From Pectinophora gossypiella (lineage: Eukaryota > Arthropoda > Insecta > Lepidoptera > Gelechiidae), in contig NC_065405.1 of assembly GCF_024362695.1 (NCBI RefSeq), positions 18,195,900-18,259,899 of the forward strand: a DNA stretch of 64,000 nucleotides. The letters are read 5' to 3'. Of the stretch, positions 20,240 through 34,270 are shown piece after piece (the first letter of the stretch is position 1; every line of letters starts with the position of its first letter). The notes under the pieces were generated by a model, which saw only the letters and a list, made by a program, of their open reading frames with translations, was not told where the DNA came from and ran no database searches. The position numbers were made by a program, and so were the translations under genes.

Positions 20240-20522
20240 GATTCGCCCATTCTCCTTTCGAATTTTCAACAGAGACAATATTATAAATGCGGTCGAGTTG
20301 TATAACAATTGTATTGAACGAAGTGAAGAAATAAGTTTGCTGCTCCGTAGCTTGGTTGACAGCGCTTCGCTATTAAATGTCGCTGTGCATAAAGGTGAAG
20401 TCGGCCCTTCTTTTGGTAAATTGCTGACTAACACGTCCAGGACGATAAGAGGGTGCGCAGAGCAAAAGCTGGCATACGCCTTAGGTGTTCAGAGGGTACG
20501 GAGTCGAACATTTGCCTGCTGA
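20232..20522 (+). pseudogene. Unidentified 96-codon ORF beside the foldback element
   Basis: The frame encodes a balanced, helix-like protein (for example NIINAVELYNNCIERSEEIS and LLRSLVDSASLLNVAV) unlike the low-complexity ORFs nearby. Its ATG lies in the last bases of the foldback arm, so the true reading frame probably began elsewhere. It may be a remnant of a transposon or of a gene interrupted by the insertion. No family is recognised. Confidence 0.3.
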
Positions 20523-23166
20523 CCGCTCGTATTTTTCATTTAGGGTATTTGGAAATCCATCTATATCATGATAATATGACAGATCTGATAAGTATTTAAC
20601 ATTGAGATCGACATGATCTCTACTATTATTTTACATGACAGTGTTTTTGGTGAGATATACTAGATAGTGCAAATTCACCCACAATGCGAGCGTGGTTTTG
20701 ATTTTACCTACCTAAGCATATTGCATTTAAATAAAAACAATACCAGTCATTCATCGCCAGGGTGTCAAACAATTGACAATTCCACGCGACTAGCTGAAAC
20801 TCAGGCGTGAAGCAACTATTTTATATCTTCCATTTCTGTCTGTTCCTCTACATCCGTGTGCATTGCAAGCGGCTAATTAATCTGGTCAGCAAACTGCGTC
20901 CCGAGACAGCTGACACCCCTACCACCACTACTATGCTGTAAAATATCCACAATATGAAACAAGTTCGTTGCTTACAATACATTATATTATTTCACATGTG
21001 ATTTGATTTAACATGCAATCTGTTTCCGGAATAAGTAAACGTGAACCACCTTTAAATAAAGAGAAAATTAAATAGAAAATTACTTTATATCTTGCTCGCA
21101 TGGCAACGGGCTGCGCTTGATTCTAGTAACAATCTAATTGCAGTAATCACTTGCCCGCGCGCGGTAATTAAATGATAATTAATGACCGCGCGAGCGACCG
21201 CGGCGCTGTGCAGCTGGGTTCATTAGTGATTGCGTTTTGTTGTGTTGACGGTTGACCGCTGTTTTGCGCCGCAGTTTGTTTGTAGCTTATTTTAGTTGGT
21301 ATTTGACATTTGACTCTACGTACGGTTTTGTGTTGTCGTGGTAATTTTACATGAATCTGAATTATTCAGATGAAATGCTTTATAATATATTCTGGAGGTA
21401 CATGTAATATATTCTCGTCTTCTGGCTATAATTTTCAGTAGCTCCTTTACTGTTTCGAATGCTGCTCTTACTCAAATATTTGTATTTGTTTTGTAATTTG
21501 TAACTTTCTTTCTTTCTTTCTTAATAAATATTCGGTGAAACTGCTTCTCTACATTGTTTTCTAATTAACATTTAAATGTAAACTACACAGTTTGTTATCT
21601 AAAACAAAAGAAAATTACATAAAATTTAACATAAACAAAAACAGCTTTTATAAGTCCCACTGCTTGGCACAGGCTTCCCCTCAATCAACCCGAGAAAAAA
21701 AAGAAGAAATTAATCAACATATATAATTTTAGAAGGTATGTGTATGGTATGTGAAGAAGTACAAAAATAAAAATTCGCAGTACTTACGTAGGTATATAGC
21801 ACCTGTCGACTGAATTCGTTCGGAATGTCGTATTTTTAAAGCTGTCAGTATTTTTCAGGAGATAAGCGGGGCGCGGGGCGCGGCGGCGGCGGGGCGGGAG
21901 CGGGGCGGGGCTGGTCAGGGATCTATTCCCGCCGACAAGTTCATTATGGCCGGTGACACTTGAACGATTGAGGTCACGGGCTGAACGTGATCTCCCAATT
22001 AACTTCTACAATATGGTGCCAGGTTAATATTGCACAATTCTAAGCTTATTTAAATAAATAACAGAGGGAAGAAGTTCGAGAACATATTCAGAGGTCTATG
22101 AAATTCTCTAAGGAAATTCTACACGAACCCCAGTTGAGCAGTGTGGATAGTAGTAGCTATACGTATTTCTGCCCCCTCCGGCACACGATGAACAGTATGT
22201 TCATCTGATCTGTCGAAACAGCAGACACAATATACTGTTTCTCGTGTATCTAGATCACCACCACCACCTATCACGTCGATCTACCAAAAAGCTCGGTGAG
22301 GTGTGGGTACTTAGTTCATCTTGCAATAAATGTACCTCTGACAACTCCATTTGGGATATTAGTCCGAACTGGTTTTATATGAAACAATGAAAGTCATGCT
22401 AGCAACGCAATCTATGGAGTCGTACGGAAAGTCGTAAACCTTCATAGCACCCCAACTTGTGTTAGCATCCCTCCCTGTGGCCGCGGGGGAGTTAGTTCTG
22501 TCACATGCGTGAAGATGGCGTTGGCAATACAGTTCTGGGGTCGTCGGGATAGTTTCCAATTGGTGTTCGAGGGTTGAAAGTTTCTGCAATATTTAACCAG
22601 ATGGAGCTTCAAGTGATAACAGAAAAGAATCAAGATACCATTGGCGATGTCACGAATTTTTTTAGTTTATTGCAGGCGTAAAAAATATACGTCTATGAGT
22701 GTAATGATAGGTATGTAATGTATTTGACTATAATATAATTAAAGTTACGTTATAACTTACCATGACCTTATCTATTCTCGTTGTGCTTAATTGGTAAAGG
22801 CAGTTACTACAAACCACTTTCGACTCCAGCATTCGCGCGCTAGTGCTGCAGTCAGCATTGCCGTCAAGTACAGACCGTAACTGATGGTAGAACACGTTTC
22901 TATTAATGTTCAAGTTCTGGCAGGTATTGATTGAGCGGCGGCCGGGCGACGATGGTGGGCCGAGTTAGCAAACAAAGGATTACCATTTCAATTAGCCGGT
23001 GATCTCGCTGCCGGCCCCGTGCCGCCAATATCGCAATCACATCCATGCTGTACACGACTACACCAGCTGCTACGTCATCCATCATACATACATACAACTC
23101 ACATCCGTAACTAAGGTACAATTACAAGAAATTACATTTTTATTAACCACCTCTATAATTAGAATG

Positions 23167-23242
23167 ACACACACATACATACGTACATAAAATCACGCCT
23201 ATTTCCCACCGGGGTAAGCAGAGACTATGGAATTCTATTTGC
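23167..23242 (+). repeat. Dispersed repeat, family A, short copy
   Basis: ACATAAAATCACGCC, CCCACCGGGGTAAGCAGAGA and GGAATTCTATTTGC match the other copies. It lies 40 bp before the possible recursive splice site. Confidence 0.65.
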
Positions 23243-23251
23243 ATTTGCATA

Positions 23252-23300
23252 ATTATTATTATTGTTTGTTTATAATACACAGGTAAGTTTATTAGACAGT
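23252..23300 (+). promoter_or_regulatory. Possible recursive splice site (zero-length exon)
   Basis: A T-rich tract is followed by ATAATACACAG|GTAAGTTTATT, an acceptor immediately followed by a consensus donor at 23282/23283. Such juxtaposed sites are known in very long insect introns. It is on the same strand as, and upstream of, the signal-peptide exon at 36328, so it could sit in that gene's 5' leader intron. No upstream exon was identified. Confidence 0.3.
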
Positions 23301-26300
23301 CCGGAAGGATACCTCACGATAACCGGTATATAACAATCATTTTTTTATTTCTTTTATCTTTATGGCTAGTTCTAGTACTAGTAGAAGGTTTAGGTTTCGA
23401 TGTTCTGAAGAGGGGAGATCTGTGCCCAGCAGTGGGAGGTATTAAAGGCTGTGTATGTTATGAGCTAGAAATATTACCACAGCCCATATTTCCCGAATGA
23501 GTATGTTAAATAGACAGCGATGCGGCGGACCGTGAAGCGGATTTATATTTCCTTGTCTTGCGTTGTTCTGCGCCGGCACTTGTTGCACGATTTATTTCTA
23601 TTTCGTGTTTGTTCGACACTAACGCGCGCGCCGGCCCGGGCCGACGTACCTGGGACACTGGTTATACAATATTTTTAGTTTTATATGTACTTCATTTTGA
23701 AATCGCTATTTACATTGTATTTGGGTGTAATAAAGTATTTTATTGTTATTTATTTAATAACTTACTCCTTCTCCTAATAACGTCACACAATTATCGATCA
23801 ATGATGTGGGTAACACGGTAACTGGCATATTGTAACATCCGCCACATCAGTAATGACATCTTAATAGCTGATTGTATCTGAACCCACTCAATGCAGTGGC
23901 GACTTACATTAAATGTGTACATACTAGACACCTATCTACAAGAAACACAATATAATTACGTATAATATCATTAATTGGCACACCATTACATAGATATAAG
24001 ACAAAGACAATCTAAGTAATCAATTCCAGCGTTCAAATAGCTCGCTAAAGCAATCAATCCGTGTCAGTAGTGTCAAGAAGCTATGGGAAAGGAAGGTCCG
24101 CAAGCGATTGCCACGGAGTCAGGGATTTCGTTGAGGTCCATGTGTCCGTTATGATTATTTATTGATTATTAGATTGAATAACTAACAACAGGCGGAATAA
24201 AGTCGTGATTCTGTGTTTGACACTGGCATTTCATTTCTTTTTACTTTTGATTTATTTATTTTCAAATGGGAATATTTTCTCGTCTTTTTAGAAGGCGGTG
24301 GCAGGAGTTTTGTTCGGTTGCGGTAATCTGAACTTCTTGTTAATTTGAATTCATTGTTTACGACAAACACCTTCCTACGTGGGAGAAGACATAATTATGT
24401 GAGGCTATGCTAATTACCTCGTACTTTCGTAAATGCCTAAACCATTTACATTTTAAACACTTGTTATACTAGGTAGTCGTGTAACCCAACGTTCTCCAAA
24501 TAGTATCTAAACATCAGTGGTGTCAGCAGAGCGTGGGAGCTCACACGTGACAGTACAGTGCCTGTGGAGTGGTGGCTGGCGGCACAGTCCCGGGGGCGCG
24601 AGTGCTAATTACTGCTGTGTACACAAGGCAAGCGTAAATACTTTACAGCTGTCTGGAAGTTGGTCCCACTACGCTGTACACAGTATACAGACTAAAGTAC
24701 ATGGTGCTGTGGCTCTTTCCTGTAATGAAATTGCACTCGTTTAGTTTTACACGCGGCGATTACAGCGAGCGGCGACTGCGGACGACGTTACTGCTAACTG
24801 CTCGCGATAAACTTACCATACGGTCACGTGCGCTGCATAGCAGAGTACAGGTAACATGTAGTTGACGTTACACCGCAGTTGGACACGTCAATGTTTCTAA
24901 AACAGCAGTAGCATGGGATGACGTCACAGGGCGGGGCGCGCTATGCCGCTCATTGTCGCTTAATTATTTCCTCGTCGGAATTAATGACGAACTAGTAAGA
25001 CGCAGATTAAACTGTTTGGAAGTTGGCGACGACACGACGAGTTCGCACTTAACGACTTAAAGATTACCCTCCTCCTTTATTAATTAGTTTCCTAAGCATT
25101 CTCCGGCTGCGCGGAGTTTCTCCGACGGAACGTTTCTTCAGGGGCGACATTAAGTAACGGCAGTTTCCTGTTCGTTGAAGTACTTGATATGTGTTTAAAA
25201 ATACATACTAACTCGGTCAGGTGTCATGGAAATGTGAAATTAACAAATGTACGATATCCACTTAAACAAAGCGATCCACGTAAATTACGTATCGAGTGGA
25301 GTACCCACTCAATTACGAATGTTCGTTTCCACTGTTCAGTACGTATGAGTGATATTATCAATAAATTCATCGTGCTTGCAATCACAGAGCGCGGGCCGCG
25401 GCGCGGGGGGCGGGGCGGGGCATGGACCATCCATATCAATAACATTTCGAATGCAGCAGATAATTACGCCTGCGTCCCTCTCGCCCCGCTGGCCACACAG
25501 GCCGCACTCGGCCCACGCCGCGGATTATAACCTGCCCATTATAATTGCAAATACGCCCTGCATCCTGATTATGGTATTGGAAATATAATATGCAGCCACA
25601 GCAAATATTCCAAATTGCTGTTCATTAATAAAGAACGAATATACGAACTTGTTTTTACAAAAACACGTTTATAATATTTGTCATAGTTTAATGCTACTGT
25701 GACAAAGTTTATAGCTTAGAAGCCCCAGATGTGAATAAACTTTTTATGCCGTGAAATTGACACTTTTAGTCACTTGCTCCACTCAGCATCACCGCCAGCG
25801 CTGGAGCGTGGCAGCGTGATTGCGGACACACGCGGCTGTAACGTGCAGCTCAACGGACTCTGCCCGAGTAACGTGTGCTTTGTGTGCCGTATGACGTCAT
25901 AGGAGCTGCATTGTGAACTATGATTTGCGTAAACGCTGGATTACACAACAATCACCTCGATTACACTTCCTTCATTAGTAATGCTAAACTTGTTCTCGTG
26001 ACATACGCCACTTGACCACGTACGCGCTGCTTAGCGTGTGTAACGTGCCCTTGTATACATATGTATACGTATCTTAATGCATACAGAGGTGGCGGCACCG
26101 GGAGCGTATTAAGAGCTGTAGGTTTATGGTGTTCGTGTTTGTTCAAGCTGCACTCGCGCTGGAGTTCCCAAACCGAAACCGACTTCCCGACACCGTAACA
26201 GTGCATTAAACTCTAGTCAGCAGTAGACGCTGTTGAAACCTTTTACATTTCCACAGCTATGTAAACATTATGCAAACCCTAACACATTTATGAGTAACTG

Positions 26301-26325
26301 GCGAGTATTGGGTATACTATACACT

Positions 26326-26380
26326 TCTCTGCTTACCCTTTTGCGGATACACGCGTGATGCTATGTATATACATACGTAT
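26326..26380 (-). repeat. Dispersed repeat, family A, reverse copy
   Basis: CTCTGCTTACCC, then CGCGTGATGCTATGTAT, is the reverse complement of the family A core. Confidence 0.5.
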
Positions 26381-27430
26381 GAGCAGAGGATTGTGTACAA
26401 ATTCAAATATACTTCATTGCACCAAAATATTAGAAAATGTAGTTGCTAAAGAGACTGAACTAGTTAACATGGTAATGATCTAGTGAACAAACTATGGAAG
26501 CAGCTCCGCGGATATAGCTGGGTCCTGATTGATAGCCGCCGGCCGGGCTCGTCACATACTACACCGCACTACATGTCACATACTACACCTCAAAGGCTCC
26601 TCATCAAAGGCTTTGATATTATTAATAACGTTTCTAGGTGAGACGCGCGGACAGATACCTTTGTCCTAATATTACATTTATCAGCTCGCTGTGTTTACTC
26701 TGGGAGCATCTCTACAGCTATAGCAGTCCTAATCAGGATCAGGATCAATACATGATCTAAGAAATATAAGAATGTTTCATACTGTCCATCATCCTGAACA
26801 TTCTTATCATCGTAAAAGTCGATAATCTATCAAAATAAGCAATTTTTCATAATCTAACTTATAGGAAGCCAATACCTATAATAGCCAGTTGTTAGCTATT
26901 TGTGGTCCTTCCCACGCCGATAAGCATTACGAGCGCACTACATCAGCTTACCTCTTTCCAGCCCCGTGACAGCATCGTCGACATCATTCTCTACAGTAAG
27001 AACATACGCTACCAGCCATGCAGCGACCGTTATATGAATATCTTCCAAACAATAACACCATCTCAATTTACATCCAGATTGTACTGTTCGAAAATACTCA
27101 TTATCTGTTCATAATAAATAACCTTTCGTATTATCACGACGCAGCAATTTTATCTTGTCGTTCGGATCCTGTGTGGTGTAACATCATTAGATTAAGCAAA
27201 TTGACCGCCGACGTCGTCCAACCCCGCCCCCGCGCCCCCTCGCAGCGGTAATATTATTCCACTAGTTCAATTACACCACCAGCCTCTGAACCCTACACTC
27301 CTCCATACATATATAATCGACAAGTTGCGACAGTATCAAACTGTACACGTATCGCGGACACTATGCAAATGTCTCTGACATGACTTGTATACATTATTCC
27401 GCTTTCTCATCGTCTGCACCCTTTCGAAGC

Positions 27431-28112
27431 TTATAAGAAGCGTGTTTGTGACGTCACCGACGCAACATAGCTTGCAATACGCATGTGTGTGAGAATGTGT
27501 TGTATAGATGTTACATGAGCCGTGTCAGACTCAGTAATAACCCTGACACCAGGGTGGCTGAAGTTAGTAATCCACCTCACAATCCGCACGATAGAAGAAG
27601 AAGAAAATGTGAAAATGTTGGTAGGATCTCCGATTAAAACTGGTGTTTGAGCGTAATGTAGACTGCAGTGGTTGATCGCATGTACCATAACGTGCCTGCA
27701 AACATATAGGTATCCAGTTACGTTTGGGACAATGCAAATAATACACGACCCGAGGTCGGGCACTGCCACGATGTATTTATTAAGCAAAATTTCATCACGA
27801 CGTCGCGTCCTATATGATGGGTTTGACTCCCTGAGCAGAAGTTCCATTAACAAGATTTTACGTAAGTTAATTGACACATGTGTCGTGCACTTTAGGGACC
27901 GCACTGAAAAGTATCGGCGCCTGAAGGACGTAATATACAATCTTGACGACCTGATTACTCTAACCATAGAGGCGGCCAATCAGCTCGTGACAACAAATAG
28001 TTCAGAACCCCAACAGCGACCCCGCCGGCGCGGTCGACGATTTGCCTCATTCAGTGCTTATCGCTATCGGCCACTAGGGTCGATTAATTCTTTAAGTGAG
28101 AGCCCTCAGTAA
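27431..28112. other. Overlapping antisense ORFs of unknown status
   Basis: A 182-codon ORF on the minus strand (27431-27979) overlaps a 146-codon ORF on the plus strand (27672-28112). These are the longest open frames in the window outside the Dscam-like gene. The plus ORF has a charged middle (RSSINKILRKLIDTC, EKYRRLKDVIYNLDDLITL) and an Arg-rich tail. The 5' part contains the family D repeat (CCCTGACACCAGGGT), so the block is likely transposon-derived. No domain is recognised on either strand. Confidence 0.35.
27531..27610 (+). repeat. Dispersed repeat, family D
   Basis: AACCCTGACACCAGGGTGGC followed by CCACCTCACAATCCGCACGA and a GAAGAAG run recurs near 45585-45655. Confidence 0.6.
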
Positions 28113-29934
28113 GCAGTTAATGTCATTTGCGACAAATCTACAGTAAGTCACGTTATTAAAAGTGTCGTGCACATCTCGACAGCGGCCCGGCAGCCGGCCG
28201 GCGGCCGCACGTAATTACACGCACAGCCGTGACAGTGCTCCCGACGCAATAACTATTGATTAAACGCGGTAACTAGGCCGTGTGAACTGGAGTATTCATT
28301 GGCAGCTTTCATCAATAAAACGTGTAGGTACTATAATAGTAGTTACGCAGATAATATCCTGCAACTAAATATATTAAATAATATGTTTAAATTAGAAGAA
28401 ATATTTTTGTATTGCCAGTAATAATAAACGTGGTAATACTATTGTTTAATTGTGTAAGTGAATGTATGTCTGACGTAAACGTTTTGATTATTATTTTAGT
28501 GGGAACAGTGAGGAGAGTGTTGTAGGCGGGTTTGTAAATACAATCATGCAATCATGATTGGTCCGCGTCACGCGTCGCGCGTCTCTCGCGTGACCATTGC
28601 ACCCGATGGCATCGGCACTGGAGCGCTGCAGCCGGATTTATTTAATTACGTTACACCACGTCAATATTATTGGGTTTTACAAATATCATATTATATAAGT
28701 ACCTAAATGCCAACTTTTAACCTAACTAGAATTAATTGAAAATGCAATATTATTTGTAACTAATATTTATCCACCGAGGCTGTAGAAGATTGGGTATTAT
28801 TAAGACATTATTATGTAATTGAAACTGTTACTATTAATTCAAGGTTGTTAGACAATCTTTAAAAAATACTAAGAAAAATAAGGAACTCGTTGATGTCTTT
28901 TGTATGAAGCCCGCATTGTGAGACTGATAAGGAACCAACTTTTCATTCTTTGCAGATTCTCGGCATTTTGTTGAATATATATTCAATATAAACACTATAT
29001 TTGAACATAGTTCACGTAACTCCTTAGAGAGTGCTGATTACGTCACCGGTGAGCAGGTAAGTTGGAAGTAAGTCCTAGCAAAGTGATGGCAAGTTAAGAG
29101 GCTTCCGCCGACGAGTATTGGCGTCGTAAGTGCAGCCTGAGCTTTGCGTGTACTCGGGGGAAATTCGGCAGCGATTTAATTGCGACTGCCACCGCACGTA
29201 CTGAGGTCACAATACTGTAGCGCGGGCCGAGAGGTCGCTTTATAAGATTCTTTGATCCTCTATAAAATAGAGGTACCAGGTTCGGTTTTCCAGTGTGGTC
29301 AATGTAGGAAAGAAAATATTGTAAACATTATCACGTCAAGTAACTTCCAACGTGGAAATTTTACGACGAAGGGAAATAAAGTAAATATGTAATAAAATAC
29401 GCAAATAGGCCCTATTTGAGTTTGCGTGCTCCACCTTAGACCACATCGTTGCTTAAGACCAGGCTATAAATCTTTTAATAAATAAAGAAAATAAAGTGAA
29501 AGAAGTTGCAAAATAAAGATAGAATAAGACACTTGGAATTGAGTTAAATTTTTCGATAATAACGTATCTGACAATCCCGGGACAACTCTTTCAGGTTGCG
29601 GCAAACATTTGCTCGACGCTTGTAAAGATGCGGAGACAGTGACGCAAACACGCTTCCCGCGCAGATACACCGACACAGGGTGGTCATTGTCACCGCCACG
29701 TGTCCACAGTAATACGCTACTATTCAATATTGACAACTATTTCCTATTACTGATCGGTAAGACAATGCTGTAGAGCAAAAGGGCCACCAAATAATTTACC
29801 AAATGAAATGTTTTATTTGAATTAAGAAAATTAAATATATAATCTCTTAACTTTATTATATTCTTTCGTATTCAGACGCTACGCGGCAGAATATATATTT
29901 AAACTAAAAATGGGGTACTTAAAGGTATCCACGC

Positions 29935-30005
29935 AGCTATAGCATGATGAACTCGCGTTTCACTGAGCTTTATTAGACCAACGTGTCAGGTGGTCAGACG
30001 CAACA
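29935..30005 (+). repeat. Dispersed repeat, family F
   Basis: CGCGTTTCACTGAGCTTTAT, TAGACCAACGTGTCAGGTGG matches a copy near 4296-4360 in the Dscam-like intron between the Ig5 halves (CCACGTTTCACCGAGTTTTC). Confidence 0.55.
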
Positions 30006-32115
30006 TCGACTGTAGTGTTCGATAGTGAGCTGTATTTGAAATTGAGAATGTTGAATGACGTACATTATGGACAGTTAAGTACTCAAATAGTGAACTCTTC
30101 ACTGAATAGTTCGTAGTTCTTACGTTGAGCTATTTTGATCAAATCAGGTGTGGCGGTGTGGAACTAGGAAGATCTCAAACATTCCTCCAGCCCTAGTCAT
30201 CCCGCGGGAACACCAGACTACCCGACGGCGTGTCGGCGAACTATCTAACTACTATTAGGGCGTCTCACGTACTGCGAGACATCAGTTCTATATTACAAAG
30301 GTAATAAGGAACACGGACGGCGTAAACGTGATGAGTCGACATTCCAAAGATTTAATATATTTTATTCTTCCATAGGTGTTGTGACTTCCGTATTTGTTGC
30401 TGAGTGTGTAAAGCCAGATAAATACAGGTTTCTCTTGAACACTGGATGTTAAATATGACCAGTTATAATACTGACAACTTTATATTCAATCACTGAATAA
30501 CATCACTATAGGTCGCTACATCACGAACTCCCGAAATAATGAGCATTGTACATTTAAAATATTCATTTTCTAGCAGTGCATACACTAAATTGCACAATAA
30601 TGTTATCTTGGTACGAGCTAGATATTATTCATTGTGAATTAAATTCTGGCAAGTGAGTTGTGTATTTAGAACAATGGTGCCGTCAGTAGTACCCGCATTG
30701 GATAAGCCGCGTCAGACGGCGGCGCGGGCGCGGGCGGCGCCGAGCCGTGGTAATTTACAGCACTTAGGTACTTATATTGTGTGTTATTCATAATGATAAT
30801 CCCCCCTTCACGCCTCACCCCCGCCGGTGTCCCACGTGGGATTACTCCGTAGCGCCACTAATACCGCGCTACACCATTCACGGCCATAATCGCTGAATAT
30901 CGATGAGTCTAGCTAATCCTAGCCCAGCTAATATTGATGTACGGGTTCCTGAATGCTTGAGAATAGACACTAGCACTTACTACCTACGTACAAGGTACGT
31001 CGTATGAATATGTGTGCTGTATGTGTGTGTACATGCTATATAAAACTTGAATTCATGGAATTATTCGTGCACATAGTCACGAGGAGAATGTGTGCATGCG
31101 TGGTATTCATTTTAATCAAGCTCTCTTTGTATTTAGCGACACCTATTGCAGAGTTTGGCAGAGTTCGCTTTTATGCAGTTTAAATTTCTGCTTGTTTCAT
31201 TTAAAATTGTCTTATTTGAAATTAAATATATGGGAATTGAACAAACCAACAGAACTTGTTGCTGAGTTATATTTTAGGCTAATTATTTAAGTGTGTTTTG
31301 GTTGACTCAACGTTCGTATAACTTCACAGTTCATTGAATTTGCTAATAATTCTAGTAAACACAATCAATTGAAATAAACCGGCGAGTGCGTCGCTATCCG
31401 ATATGATCGTCCGAGCGTGAAATATGGACGCGATTGCAGAGCAAATACATATCGCGTTCCATTCCAATTGAGGGTAAATAGTGTCTGTGAAGCTGTGTGC
31501 GTGTGTGAACACGCGTGTATGTGTGTGAAAAGGCAATTAACATGGCCGCTGATGAGCTGTGTATTGAACTCGCCGATGATGGATCATTATTCGGAGAGGT
31601 CTTTCAGGACATTATTTGTGTACAAATAAAATGTCATGCTAGCCGACAATGGTAGTGATGGGCAGAAACATTACGTGTGATGATGAAATAAAACAAAGTT
31701 GACAGTCAAACTAGTGGTCCGCCTTCGTAGTATACTAGTTACAGAACAAGAAATTAAATGTTGAATAACAGTCGAAGATAAAGTACGTACCATTGAAGTT
31801 GTTGTCATGGCGTGTGCTGCCTAATCGCTTACTATGTAGTGCACCCACTGTTATCATTTCATTACCTACGGTATACCAACATTAAACAATCTCGATATAA
31901 AGTTTGGACTCCACACCGTAAAATATTAACGTTATCATGTTCTGCCGATCTTTGATGCCGGCAGATTGTTTATGAGCGGGAAAGGTTAAACGGATAGCAG
32001 TAACTTTGTTAATTTAATGTGTAAGGACGGTTACGACTGTTTGTTTCACGCCCACGACGGCATCAGGCATGGTCACTGTACTTGACTGGCATTATGAACA
32101 TATAATGAGCTGGTG

Positions 32116-32186
32116 TATTGTACGTATATAAAGAATACTGTAATATTTTTTAGTTATTAAGTACAGTATTCCTTATGTACGATATA
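32116..32186. repeat. Imperfect hairpin, about 25-bp arms
   Basis: TATTGTACGTATATAAAGAA and following TACTGTA pair imperfectly with TACAGTATTCCTTATGTACG and following ATATA across a 19-nt loop. This could be a small MITE remnant. Confidence 0.5.
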
Positions 32187-34184
32187 TAGTACATATATAA
32201 TAAATATTTTATATATACAAATGCGCTCATTCTTTGCGCATTATTTTGTTTTAATAATACACAAATATTAAAAGCAAGTTTCCGACGACCTGTAGTTTAA
32301 TTTTATTTTATTTTTATATTAGGACAATTGCTTGTGTATGTAAATTAAATTTAAAGTGTTTGAAAGAAATAACTTACTTAGAGTAAGCTAATAATAACTC
32401 AGTAACAGGTGGCGGCGACGTGCCGGCGCGGGTGCTACTGACTGCTCCCCTGACACCCGCACTTTACTCCACTTTCCACTTCACATTCAAATTGATGTTC
32501 AACTTTCCTTAAACTTGAAACTTCTTTCCTTATTGAAATCTCATATTATATTTTCGTTCGTTGCTGCAGTAACCGGTTACTATAATATATATTTAACATT
32601 TAATTGTCCAGCTCATGCTTAGAACACAAAAGCCGTTCATTGAATAAAATTCACTGCGTAGTTATTATGAACAGCCTACTAGAACCTAATTTAATTATTA
32701 ATTGACGTTCTCACAATGAAACGAAACAAAGGGGCGTTAATCTGCGCAAAACACCGCTCACATTCAATTATGTCCGGAGCACGCGAATACGTAATGAGCT
32801 GTATGTCTGCCGGGCACATAATAACTAAATACGAACAGTTAATGAACAGTAGTCCAGTGGACTAGCTGCGGGTTGGGAACATTTTGTGTTAGGTTTTGAT
32901 TAGTCTGTGTCGCGCTGTATGGAGCCGAATTGGTCGGGCCGTCACTCGTGGTGTAGCAGCGTAGTCGCGCGGTCGCTCTACGACGTAACGCGTAGCTGTA
33001 ACGCTACGACGCGGAAAGTATTTCGCGCGTGAACAAACTTGGTGAATAGTTGATATGACTGAGTGGTGAAGCATGTCGTGAGGAGTGATGGCCGACCACT
33101 GCTCGAGTGAGTTGTTGTTCTTGTCATATACGTACTTTGAGAACTTTAAGCAAAGTTTCAAAATAATAAACAGTGTTCTTGAAAGAACAAAAGTAAACTG
33201 TTATTTTTCTGTTATTTTGACTTAGGAAAATAATATAATAACTTAAAGTTTCATAATGGTATTATATATTAATAGTTAAATTAAGTATTTTATTTCCTAC
33301 GATTTTGTTTTACTCCAATAATCTTCATTAAAAGAATCAAAGAAAAAAAATTGAATGACTAAAAATATTTAGGTACTCGTATTAACTCAATGAGGCATTT
33401 TCCAGGTTACATTCCTCAAATACATTATAAATGGCGTTGTAAAGATTTTCCATCCTTAACCTTTACCTTCTAATTTGTTTCTTTTGTTCCTTGGATAAAA
33501 AACATAATATATGTATATGCATCTTTTATCTTTGTTTTTGGGTATAAAGGATGACCCTTTTATCACACCCAGGCACAATTACATGTTCCACCCATTATTA
33601 TTTTGATCAAAATAAAGATAAGCGATATAGGTAGCAACATCATTTTAAACATTATATTGTATTGTCATCCAAATATCAAGCAACAATTATTGTTATATAT
33701 CCTTCTATTACTACATTGTATTTTTGAATAGTTATGTAGCCGAGTAATGGGCAAATAGGTAATTATCACGTTAAATCTCGACTACGCCATCTATGTTATT
33801 TTTTGAAGAACGCAGCCTGGAATGTCCCTCATTGAAATAATTACACAATGAAACACTATTAGACAAATTTAGAGTAGTCCCTGGATCGTCCGCTCAATGT
33901 AGGCTCGCGTCGCCCAACCAAACGACTCTATGACCCTTTGTTTTCAACTCCGCTGTAGCACCAGTGTAGCGCCGCTGTACCGCTGATATAATCGGTTGTA
34001 AACGCTGTAACTGCAGCTTTATGGAAATTCAACTGACGGTATTACTTTTTATTTGAGAGCTTGTTTTTTGTTTTCGTTTATTTGGAACGGCGGGCGCTGG
34101 GTAAATATTATTTGAATATTTCGTATTGCACTTATAGTTAACGCTTGGGCCCGGCTATTAACCGAAAAAACACCTTCAACAAAC

Positions 34185-34270
34185 CGCAGTGGAGCAGCGT
34201 AGTGGTGTATGCTCCATACCCTCCCCGTTTGATTAAGGGGAAGCCTTTTCCCAGCAGTGGGACGTATGTT
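34185..34270 (+). repeat. Dispersed repeat, family B
   Basis: GTGGAGCAGCGTAGTGGTGT, GCTCCATACCCTCC and CCCAGCAGTGGGACGTATG match the insertion at 47448-47556. Confidence 0.7.

Larger units (their letters stand above)
20523..27430. other. No gene seen: AT-rich stretch
   Basis: No supported exon. GC-rich islands lie near 21865-21920 and 25387-25430. Family B fragments occur near 21648-21690 and 23400-23460, family A copies near 23167-23242 and 26326-26380, and a short (CTTT)n run near 21507-21522. A 13-bp direct repeat CACATACTACACC occurs twice near 26553-26592. Confidence 0.6.

Noticed and set aside
25189..25530. Plus-strand ORF ending NNISNAADNYACVPLA, which looks like an Ig F strand
   Set aside because: No other Ig strand before it, and the preceding bases are a GC-rich low-complexity island; a chance match.
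29048..29062. CAG|GTAAGT at 29056 as a recursive splice site
   Set aside because: No pyrimidine tract upstream (CACCGGTGAGCAG).
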